DNA from: Pseudomonadota bacterium
GTDB taxonomy: Bacteria; Pseudomonadota; Alphaproteobacteria; Rhizobiales; Xanthobacteraceae
DNA: 12,704 bases
Assembly: GCA_023388935.1 (NCBI GenBank)
Contig: JAEWFG010000164.1
Location: 1-12,704, forward strand
Direction: 5' to 3'
In this document: positions 7,361 through 12,704 of the stretch, one piece after another
How the letters are laid out: each line of letters opens with the position of its first letter
Position numbering within the stretch: position 1 is the stretch's first letter
The notes under the pieces: model-generated
Told to the model about the DNA's origin: nothing
Seen by the model: only the letters and a program-made list of their open reading frames with translations
Database searches by the model: none
Made by a program: the position numbers and the translations under genes

Positions 7361-7499
7361 GTTCGAGAGGGGGCGCGCGCCGCGCCGCGGCGCTCCGCCA
7401 CACGCGATCAAGGGGTTGTGCGGCCGTTATGGTTTCCGGTTCGTTAACGGTCGCCTTGTAGCATCCAGGGTGCCCGGTTCTTCGCGACGGGGTCATCGT

Positions 7500-7535
7500 C
7501 AAGACTCGTTCATGCATCAAGGCTCGTCCATGCAT
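7500..7535 (+). repeat. Tandem 18 bp imperfect duplication at the start of the zinc-ribbon gene
   Basis: CAAGACTCGTTCATGCAT (7500-7517) is followed directly by CAAGGCTCGTCCATGCAT (7518-7535), 16 of 18 bases identical. Each copy holds a purine-rich site and an in-frame ATG (7512 and 7530), so the unit duplicates a whole translation start. The second copy has the better ribosome site (AAGG at 7519-7522, 7 nt before ATG 7530). Confidence 0.8.
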
Positions 7536-8414
7536 ATCGTCTGCCCTCATTGTACGACATCCTACGCCATCAAGCTCGCGAGCCTGGGGGCAAATGGACG
7601 GACGGTCCGCTGCTCTCGCTGCAAGGAGACCTGGGTCGCCTATGCCGAGGATGCCGTCGAGGAGGCGTCCGTCCCAGCCATGGCTGCGGCCAGCCAAGCC
7701 GACGACCAGTCAGACCTCGCCCAGCAATGGAACTCCTATGCCAACGACGGCGGCGCCGCGGAGACGCCGGTGGTCGACAGCCCTTCGATCGCCAGCGGCT
7801 GGCCGGACGACGTGACCGCACAGACCGAGGACGACTGGACCGCGGCCCGGTCCGTCGACGACAACGACGGCGCCGGTGCCGGTGCGCAGCACCAATCCTG
7901 GTTCCGCGAGCTATTCCGCCGCCGCGCCGCGCAGGTGAGCCGCAAGGCCCCCATTGCCGCGCCGCAGAAATCCTATTTCGGCCTGCCGACCGCCTGCGCG
8001 GCCATGGGCGCGCTGGTGCTGGCGCTGGTGATCTGGCGCGGCGACATGGTGCGGCTGCTGCCGCAGACGGCGGTCTTCTACAAGATGGTCGGGCTTGAAG
8101 TTAACCTGCGCGGGCTGGCTTTCAAGGACGTCAAGCTCTCCAGCGAGACCGTGGACGGCAAGCAGGTGCTGGTGATCGAGGGCGTGATCGTCGGCCAAGG
8201 CAAGAAGCCGCTCGACATTCCGCGGCTGCGTTTTGCGGTGCGCGACGCGCAGGGCGCCGAGATCTACGCCTGGAATTCCGTTCTGGAGCAGACCGTCCTG
8301 CAGCCCGGCGAGCGCGCCTTCTTCAGGTCGCGCCTGGCCTCGCCACCGCCGGAGGGTCGCAATATCGACGTCCGCTTCTTCAACCGGCGCGACATCGCCG
8401 GCGGCAACGCATAG
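7530..8414 (+). CDS. MJ0042-type zinc-ribbon, single-pass membrane protein (DUF3426-like C-terminus)
   Basis: A 294-residue protein. It opens with a zinc ribbon of the MJ0042/zinc_ribbon_5 type: CPHC (C5, C8) and CSRC (C28, C31) with TSYAI between and ETW after. An acidic, low-complexity linker follows (about 41-120), then a basic stretch, one membrane helix (about 151-169, ending at IWRGD) and a C-terminal domain (about 175-290) of beta-strand character resembling DUF3426, probably periplasmic. The ribbon would then be cytoplasmic. The function is unknown; a regulatory or scaffold role is inference. ATG 7530 is chosen over ATG 7512 because it has the better ribosome site and begins MHIVCPHC as in the family. 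It is divergent from ftsE and followed after 35 bp by the CpdR-like gene. Confidence 0.87.
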   Translation: MHIVCPHCTTSYAIKLASLGANGRTVRCSRCKETWVAYAEDAVEEASVPAMAAASQADDQSDLAQQWNSYANDGGAAETPVVDSPSIASGWPDDVTAQTEDDWTAARSVDDNDGAGAGAQHQSWFRELFRRRAAQVSRKAPIAAPQKSYFGLPTACAAMGALVLALVIWRGDMVRLLPQTAVFYKMVGLEVNLRGLAFKDVKLSSETVDGKQVLVIEGVIVGQGKKPLDIPRLRFAVRDAQGAEIYAWNSVLEQTVLQPGERAFFRSRLASPPPEGRNIDVRFFNRRDIAGGNA

Positions 8415-8449
8415 ACGATCTCGCAGGTCCCGCACGGCAGGTTGGTCCC

Positions 8450-8824
8450 ATGCCAAGAATCTTGATCGCCGACGACGAGGATTCGATGTGCCAGCTCGTG
8501 GCGCGCGCCATTGCCATGGACGGCCACGAGATTGTCACCGCGCGGGACGGCGCCGAGGCGCTGGAGATCCTGACCCGCGAGGACGGTGCATTCGATCTGC
8601 TCCTCACCGACATCCAGATGCCGGTGATGGACGGCATCGCGCTGGCACTGTCCGCCGCGCGCGATTTCCCGAACCTGACCATTTTGCTGATGACGGGATT
8701 TGCCGACCAGCGCGAGCGCGCCTCGAACTTGAATGCGCTGGTGCATGACGTCGTGACCAAGCCGTTCTCCGTCGCCGACATCCGCACGGCGGTGGCAGAC
8801 GCGCTGGCGGCGAAGAAGGTGTAG
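8450..8824 (+). CDS. cpdR: CpdR-like single-domain response regulator
   Basis: A 124-residue stand-alone receiver domain with no output domain. The acidic pocket is D8, D9 (LIADDED), the phospho-acceptor is D54 in LLTDIQMPVMDG (51-62), the switch threonine is T82 in LLMTGFA, and the conserved lysine is K104 in VVTKPFS. The best family match by eye is CpdR, which in its unphosphorylated form directs ClpXP to the pole and primes degradation of cell-cycle proteins; it is phosphorylated through the CckA-ChpT relay. Length and the C-terminal KPFSVADIRTAV helix agree. It lies 35 bp behind the zinc-ribbon gene and is probably co-transcribed with it. The CpdR name rests on resemblance and Rhizobiales context; another single-domain regulator is possible. 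Confidence 0.82.
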   Translation: MPRILIADDEDSMCQLVARAIAMDGHEIVTARDGAEALEILTREDGAFDLLLTDIQMPVMDGIALALSAARDFPNLTILLMTGFADQRERASNLNALVHDVVTKPFSVADIRTAVADALAAKKV

Positions 8825-8883
8825 CGGCCCGGCGTCGTAGTGCCCGCAGTCCGCGCGAGCGAACGACATGCGGGAACGCTCGT

Positions 8884-8909
8884 CCCGGATATCGCTTCGC
8901 TCATCCGGG
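8884..8909. repeat. Short palindrome between convergent genes; possible terminator or repeat remnant
   Basis: CCCGGAT (8884-8890) and ATCCGGG (8903-8909) form a perfect 7 bp stem around a 12 nt loop, ATCGCTTCGCTC. This is the core of a repeat (CCCGGATGAGCGAAGCGATATCCGGG on the other strand in meaning) that I recognise as frequent in Bradyrhizobium intergenic DNA. It lies in the 107 bp gap between convergent cpdR and the DUF4175 C-terminal gene. No T-tract follows on either strand, so an intrinsic terminator role is uncertain. Confidence 0.6.
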
Positions 8910-8931
8910 CTACAAGAAGAAGGAATACGCC

Positions 8932-10080
8932 TCAAAAATCCTTCAGCAGCCGCTCGATATAGTCGAGCTCGATCTGCGGGCGCGAGGTATCGCCGAGGCG
9001 GCGGCGAAGTTCTTCGAGGATGCGGCGGACGCGCTGGGCGTCGATCTCACCGGGGATCTTGACCGTGTAGTCGTCGCCGAACTCGCGGCCGTGAAGCGGC
9101 CGACCGAGCGGATCGGTCTGATTGCCGCCGCTCTGCTGGCGGCCAGCCCGATTGCCGGGACCGTCCTGCCCGTCGCCATCCCCCTGTTGCATCGCCTCGG
9201 CCATCCTCTGCGCGCCCTTGCGCAAGGCGTCGAGAGCTTTCCCTTGCGAGTCCACGGCGCCGTCGGCGTTGCCCTCGCCAAGCTGCGAACCGGCATCGCC
9301 CATGGCACTGTCGGCGGCGTCCAGACCGCCATCGTCATCGCCCTGGTCACCGTCCTGGTCGGCATCCTGGCCGGGCTGTCCCTGATCGCCCTGCTGACCT
9401 TTCTGCCCCTGCTGCTTCTGGCCCTTTTGTCCCTTCTGCGTGAGGCCGCGCTTGGCGAGTTCGTCCTGCAACTTCTTCAGCCGGTCGCGCAGCGCCTGCT
9501 GATCCTGCTGGAGGTCCGACATCGACTGGTCGCCCTGCTGCTTGCCGCGCGAACGGTCGCGCCGGGAGTCCTGACCCTGCTTGAAAGTCCTGTCGCGCAA
9601 TTGCTGCTGCTTGCGGATCATGTCGCTGAGCTCGTTGAGCGCCTGCTCCATCTCGCTGTCGCCGGATTGCCCCGGCTGCGCCATCTGGAGATTTTCCATG
9701 ATCTGCGCGAGCTGCTCGAGCATGCGCTGGGCCGCCTCGCGATTGCCTTCCTTCGCCGCCTTCTCGATCTGCTTCAGGAGATCGTCCAGATCCCGTTGCG
9801 TGATGACGGAACGATCGCGATTGGAGGATTGGCTTCTCTCCGTCGCGCGCTTGTATTCTTCGAGCTTCTGGATCGCATCGGATTGATTGTTCAGGCTCCG
9901 CCCGGACTCCTTCTGCCTGAGGCTGTCGCCGGAGTCCTGCATCGCCTTTTCCGCGCTATCGAGCAGCGCATCAGGATCCTGATCCAGTTGGGCATGGACG
10001 ACCGGGAAGCCTCCCAATAGGAAGGCAAGACAGGCGATCGACATCGCCTTCAAGACTGGTGCGCGTCCTAGCTTCCGCAT
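8932..10080 (-). CDS. Secreted C-terminal half of a TIGR02302/DUF4175 protein (split gene)
   Basis: A 382-residue protein. The N-terminus looks like a Sec signal peptide: basic MRKLGR, hydrophobic core about 12-28 (SIACLAFLLGGFPVV), and a VHA|Q cleavage site after A30. Then come helical, glutamine/charge-rich segments (33-210) including RMLEQLAQIMENLQMAQPGQ (119-138), a Gln/Gly/Lys/Asp low-complexity tract (about 214-252), and a conserved end VKIPGEIDAQRVRRILEELR (340-359) to the final LDYIERLLKDF. As I know the family, the 119-138 segment and this end are typical of the C-terminal third of TIGR02302. ATG 10080 has GGGA 6 nt upstream and overlaps the upstream gene by 13 bp in a different frame. 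The biochemical role is unknown; periplasmic location is predicted. Confidence 0.82.
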   Translation of the reverse strand: MRKLGRAPVLKAMSIACLAFLLGGFPVVHAQLDQDPDALLDSAEKAMQDSGDSLRQKESGRSLNNQSDAIQKLEEYKRATERSQSSNRDRSVITQRDLDDLLKQIEKAAKEGNREAAQRMLEQLAQIMENLQMAQPGQSGDSEMEQALNELSDMIRKQQQLRDRTFKQGQDSRRDRSRGKQQGDQSMSDLQQDQQALRDRLKKLQDELAKRGLTQKGQKGQKQQGQKGQQGDQGQPGQDADQDGDQGDDDGGLDAADSAMGDAGSQLGEGNADGAVDSQGKALDALRKGAQRMAEAMQQGDGDGQDGPGNRAGRQQSGGNQTDPLGRPLHGREFGDDYTVKIPGEIDAQRVRRILEELRRRLGDTSRPQIELDYIERLLKDF

Positions 10081-11987
10081 TTCCGGTCCCGCGTAAACTG
10101 GTTGGCCCCGTCGTCGCCCCCCTTCGCCCGGCTATTCGCCGACTTCCGATAGGCCTGAAGCTGCTGGCGCAATGCGTCCTGCTGTTGCGCCAGATCTTCG
10201 AGCTGCTCCGGCGTAGCATTCTGGGTCTTTTGTCGCAGCTCGACGGCCTTGTCGAGGATGAGCTGGACCTCCGCGGGGAACGGCTGCCGAGGTCCAAGCG
10301 GATTTTGCTCGGCGCGCCGGGCGAGATCCCGCACCTTGCCAGCCATGGCCTCGCGGAGCTTTTGCGTCAGCACCCTGATCTCGTCCTCGCTGGCGCCGCG
10401 TTCCAGCGCCTGCTTGAGCGCGTCCTGCGCCGAGCGCAACGCGGCGTTGACGCTGCCGGCGACACCGTCGTCCTCGATGGTGACCGCGAACGCCCACATG
10501 CTCGCCACCACCTCGCGCAGCGCGTCGTCGGTGCGGGCAGCCTCGAGCTGGAGCGCCAGGCTGCGGAGGCCGAGATAGCAGCCGGCATCCGGCGTAAACA
10601 ATTCGGGTGCGATCATCAGCGCGTCGAGCGCGGCATAGACGTCGGAGTTCTTGTTGGCGTCGAGCGCGAGGATACGGCGCTGCTCGATCAGCGCGCGCGC
10701 GAGCGAGTTCGTGAAGAGCCGCTCGGGCAAGCGCATGTTGAAGGGTTCACTTCTGGCCTCGTTACCGGCCTCGTCCTTGGCGGTGAGCGTCAGCGTGACG
10801 TCGGCGCCGGCATAGGGGTCCTCGCTGAGGTCCTTCACCGTCTGGCCGACGCCATTGCGGGTGCGCGCGTTCGGCAGCACGAGCGGAAACTGCGGCGGCT
10901 GGAACAACGGCCGCGTGGCGGCCTTGGTGCCATCCTTGGCGTCGGCGGGGCGCAGGCCGATGTGCGCGTCAGCGCCGGTGACGCCGTAATCGTCCTCGAT
11001 CTTGTAGGAGAGCTGGAGCGCCCCGCGCGCCTGGCGCTCCGGATCCTTGGCAAGCGTGATCGTCGGCGCGCGATCCGGCGTTGCCGTGAAGGCCCATTGC
11101 GGCTGGCCCGAGGGCGCGCGGACATGTGCGGTGCCGTCGCCGGTGATGGCAAAATGCTTCTCGTTGGTGCCCTTGGGCGTGGCCTCGGTGGGGGCAACCT
11201 CCTTGAGGCCGCCGGAAGTCACGACATCCAGGCTGCCGCCGGAAGAGCGCACGATCAGGGTCGAGCCGGCGGGAACGGCGAGCGGGCCGCTGGCGGGCAG
11301 CGCAGCCGCCTCCTTGTTGGCGGCCGACAGGATGATCGGCGGCTTGCCGGTGTAGAGTGGCGGGGTGACCCAGGCGTCGACGCGAACATTCGTTGGCGCC
11401 AGCACGCCGTTCCAGTCGAAGGCAGCTCCGAGCCGCATCGCACGCTCGTCGCCGGCCGCGAAGAAGGTTGCAACCAGCAGCACCATGACCAGCGCACGCA
11501 ACGCCCAGGGATCGTGCAGGGCGAGCCGCGGGTGCGGCAGACCGGCGCGGATGCGCTTGAGCGAGGCCAGCGTGCGCTCGCGCTGCGCCTGCCACAACGC
11601 CTGCGCGACCGGGTCCCGCGAGGTCAGCGTATCCGTGAGCGTCGTGGCCGGGCGGTGACGGATGCCGGAGCCACGGTCGAGCCGGCTCAGAGCCTCTGTG
11701 CGGCTCGGCCAGCGGAAGCCAATCAAGGGGGACAGGGCAACAATCGCGATGCCGGCGAAAATGACGAGACCGATGGCACGGGCCACAAGCGGCAGGGCCA
11801 GCCAGAGGCCGGCCCAGGACACCACCAGGAACAGGCCGACGACCGTCAGCACCCGCGCCAGACTTGGCCAGGCACGCTCCCACGCAATGGCATAAGTGGC
11901 CCGCTTGAGGGCTTGCGCCAGCTTCAGCCGCGAAAGAACGTCGCCATCGCGGATCGGGTCTGACGGGTCGGGGGTGACGCCGTTCAA
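10068..11987 (-). CDS. TIGR02302/DUF4175 family membrane protein, N-terminal part
   Basis: A 639-residue protein. Two adjacent membrane helices (about 44-66 and 69-90) and a third (about 163-178) come first, then a large probably periplasmic region. Family-like landmarks are RLDRGSGIRHRPATTLTDTL (102-121), AWVTPPLYTGKPPIILSAAN, LSYKIEDDYGVTGADA, NARTRNGVGQTVKDLSEDPY and LPERLFTNSLARALIEQRR. The tail from about 523 is helical and coiled-coil-like (LEDLAQQQDALRQQLQAY) and stops at TAG 10070-10068. TTG 11987 is the start, with GGAG 6 nt upstream. As I know the family, the protein normally runs on into the region coded here by the next gene; together the two sum to 1021 residues, apparently longer than a typical single-chain member. 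Function is unknown; an envelope role is inferred from topology. Confidence 0.87.
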   Translation of the reverse strand: MNGVTPDPSDPIRDGDVLSRLKLAQALKRATYAIAWERAWPSLARVLTVVGLFLVVSWAGLWLALPLVARAIGLVIFAGIAIVALSPLIGFRWPSRTEALSRLDRGSGIRHRPATTLTDTLTSRDPVAQALWQAQRERTLASLKRIRAGLPHPRLALHDPWALRALVMVLLVATFFAAGDERAMRLGAAFDWNGVLAPTNVRVDAWVTPPLYTGKPPIILSAANKEAAALPASGPLAVPAGSTLIVRSSGGSLDVVTSGGLKEVAPTEATPKGTNEKHFAITGDGTAHVRAPSGQPQWAFTATPDRAPTITLAKDPERQARGALQLSYKIEDDYGVTGADAHIGLRPADAKDGTKAATRPLFQPPQFPLVLPNARTRNGVGQTVKDLSEDPYAGADVTLTLTAKDEAGNEARSEPFNMRLPERLFTNSLARALIEQRRILALDANKNSDVYAALDALMIAPELFTPDAGCYLGLRSLALQLEAARTDDALREVVASMWAFAVTIEDDGVAGSVNAALRSAQDALKQALERGASEDEIRVLTQKLREAMAGKVRDLARRAEQNPLGPRQPFPAEVQLILDKAVELRQKTQNATPEQLEDLAQQQDALRQQLQAYRKSANSRAKGGDDGANQFTRDRKCGS

Positions 11988-11993
11988 TCAACT

Positions 11994-11997
11994 CTCC
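11994..11997 (-). promoter_or_regulatory. Ribosome binding site supporting a TTG start
   Basis: GGAG on the minus strand lies 6 nt before TTG 11987 of the DUF4175 gene. No ATG gives an N-terminus that includes the MNGVTPDPSDPIRDG segment, so the TTG is preferred. Confidence 0.55.
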
Positions 11998-12146
11998 AGG
12001 TTGCCCGGTCGAGCGAAGCCTATCACAACGGCAGCACTGAGGCATCCGTTCCTGGACGGGAGACACCCCTTTTCCCGCATAACACGAGGACGTGACTGAC
12101 GGGGCGCAACCCCGTAGTTTCCGCACCGCCATTCCCAAGGGAAATG

Positions 12147-12153
12147 AAGGAAA
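12147..12153 (+). promoter_or_regulatory. Ribosome binding site that decides the PcaC-like start
   Basis: AAGGAAA lies 4 nt before ATG 12158 (core AAGGA 6 nt away). The frame is open upstream to 12092, but those 22 codons have no conserved character, so the shorter protein is preferred. Confidence 0.65.
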
Positions 12154-12157
12154 CGCC

Positions 12158-12541
12158 ATGGACAAGAAAATGCACGACAAGGGCCTGGAAGTCCGCAAAG
12201 CGGTGCTGGGCGAGGCCTATGTCAACAATGCCCTGAAGAACGTCGACGACTTCAACCGTCCGTTCCAGGAGATGCTCAACGAGTATTGCTGGGGCACGGT
12301 GTGGGGCCGCGAGGAGCTGCCGCGCAAGACCCGCAGCATGCTCAACATCGCAATGATCGCGATTCTCAACCGCCAGCACGAATTCCGCGCGCATCTGAAG
12401 GGCGCACTCACCAACGGCGTCACCCGCGACGAGATCCGCGAGATCCTGATGCAGGTCGCGATCTATGGCGGCATGCCGGCCGCGGTCGACAGTTTCCGGA
12501 TCGCCCGCGAGGTGTTCGCGGAGATCGACGGCAAGGCGTGA
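12158..12541 (+). CDS. Carboxymuconolactone decarboxylase family protein (PcaC-like)
   Basis: A 127-residue all-helical protein of the CMD/AhpD superfamily, close in length to PcaC (4-carboxymuconolactone decarboxylase of the protocatechuate branch of the beta-ketoadipate pathway). Visible landmarks are EVRKAVLGEAYV (11-22), the Trp-containing CWGTVWGREELPRKTRS (44-60), the helix LNRQHEFRAHLKGAL (70-84) with H74 and H79, and NGVTRDEIREILMQVAIYGG (86-105). The CxxC pair of AhpD-type peroxidases is absent, which favours the PcaC-like group. No other pca gene is nearby, so the substrate is not established by context. It is divergent from the DUF4175 gene across 170 bp that should hold both promoters; I could not pick convincing -35/-10 pairs there. 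Confidence 0.88.
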   Translation: MDKKMHDKGLEVRKAVLGEAYVNNALKNVDDFNRPFQEMLNEYCWGTVWGREELPRKTRSMLNIAMIAILNRQHEFRAHLKGALTNGVTRDEIREILMQVAIYGGMPAAVDSFRIAREVFAEIDGKA

Positions 12542-12562
12542 GGAGCGAGCTCTCTCGTCGAT

Positions 12563-12704
12563 GTCGTCCCGGGGCGTGCGGAGCGCGAGCCCGGGACCCA
12601 TAATCACAGGCTTATGTGGTTAGCGGGACTCGTGGTGATCGCTTTCGCGCGAACAACTTCTCCCTCGGGATATGGGTCCCGGGCTCATCGCTTCGCGATG
12701 GCCC
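12563..12704. repeat. Large inverted repeat cut by the window edge
   Basis: GAGCCCGGGACCCATA (12587-12602) is repeated as a perfect 16 bp reverse complement at 12671-12686. Pairing continues imperfectly outward (GGGGCGTGCGGAGCGC on the left against the right-hand TCATCGCTTCGCGATGGCCC) and stops only at the window end. The left arm begins near GTCGTCCCGGGG at 12563. The pattern is one I recognise as a dispersed intergenic repeat in Bradyrhizobium. No ORF in the ~70 bp between the arms looks real. It follows the PcaC-like stop by 21 bp. Confidence 0.75.

Noticed and set aside
7443..7448. GTTAAC in the ftsE divergent region as a CtrA site
   Set aside because: The full TTAA-N7-TTAA pattern is not met in either direction; only a half site is present.
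6277..7461. A 394-codon plus-strand frame across ftsX and ftsE, and another at 5868-6779
   Set aside because: Both lie antisense to well-supported ftsX/ftsE and have shadow-type composition.
10030..10032. Cys17 of the exported DUF4175 fragment as a lipobox cysteine
   Set aside because: The residues before it (MSIA) do not fit a lipobox with Leu/Val at -3, and the cysteine lies in the middle of the hydrophobic core; a type I VHA|Q site fits better.
10059..11963. A 634-codon open frame on the plus strand opposite the DUF4175 gene
   Set aside because: Mirror frame caused by high G/C at third positions of the real gene; the product is Arg/Gly/Leu-rich with no motifs or plausible start context.
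8932..11987. Reading the two DUF4175 frames as one pseudogene broken by a frameshift
   Set aside because: The downstream product begins with a coherent signal peptide and a ribosome site, and extra sequence lies at the junction; a single indel would not create that. Not fully excluded without relatives to compare.
1..12704. Search for tRNA/rRNA genes, CRISPR arrays, toxin-antitoxin pairs, IS ends or integrases
   Set aside because: No cloverleaf-like or regularly spaced repeats, no transposase or nuclease motifs, and no sharp change in base composition suggesting an island.

Overview
The window looks like ordinary chromosome from an alphaproteobacterium of the Bradyrhizobium / Nitrobacteraceae group. 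The DNA is GC-rich with strong G/C at third codon positions. The predicted proteins (HisC, TyrC, DUF2125, ChaC-like, PlsC, YdcF, FtsX, FtsE, zinc-ribbon protein, CpdR-like, DUF4175) match a gene order I associate with Rhizobiales. Between genes lie short palindromic repeats of the kind common in Bradyrhizobium genomes. I see no tRNA, rRNA, CRISPR array, insertion sequence, integrase or phage gene. All identifications come from reading the sequence; no database search was run.

Layout. 1-96 (+) is the tail of a gene, probably chorismate mutase. 129-1223 and 1220-2155 (+) are hisC and tyrC, overlapping by 4 bp; with the upstream gene they form an aromatic amino acid/histidine unit. 2173-2257 is a palindromic repeat between convergent genes. 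2265-3449 (-) is a DUF2125 envelope protein. 3560-4171 (+) is a ChaC-type gamma-glutamylcyclotransferase, whose stop overlaps that of the convergent next gene. 4168-7350 (-) is a four-gene envelope/division operon read ftsE, ftsX, ydcF, plsC. Divergent from ftsE, 7530-8414 (+) is a membrane protein with an N-terminal zinc ribbon, followed by a CpdR-like single-domain response regulator (8450-8824). 8932-11987 (-) holds two overlapping genes that together make up a TIGR02302/DUF4175 protein. 12158-12541 (+) is a PcaC-like carboxymuconolactone decarboxylase family protein. The window ends inside another large inverted repeat.

How the genes work together. HisC and TyrC supply transamination and prephenate oxidation for tyrosine (and histidine) synthesis. 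FtsE and FtsX form the divisome ABC complex that controls septal peptidoglycan hydrolysis. YdcF and PlsC are envelope and phospholipid functions in the same transcription unit. CpdR-like regulators gate ClpXP proteolysis of cell-cycle factors, so a division operon and a cell-cycle regulator face each other across a ~180 bp divergent region.

Most unusual point. As I know the family, DUF4175/TIGR02302 is one long membrane-anchored protein. Here its C-terminal part is a separate gene that starts with what looks like a good Sec signal peptide and overlaps the upstream gene by 13 bp. This reads as a functional gene fission that keeps both halves in the periplasm rather than as a decayed gene. I found no evidence for a wholly new defence or mobile system; the rest is conserved housekeeping content.
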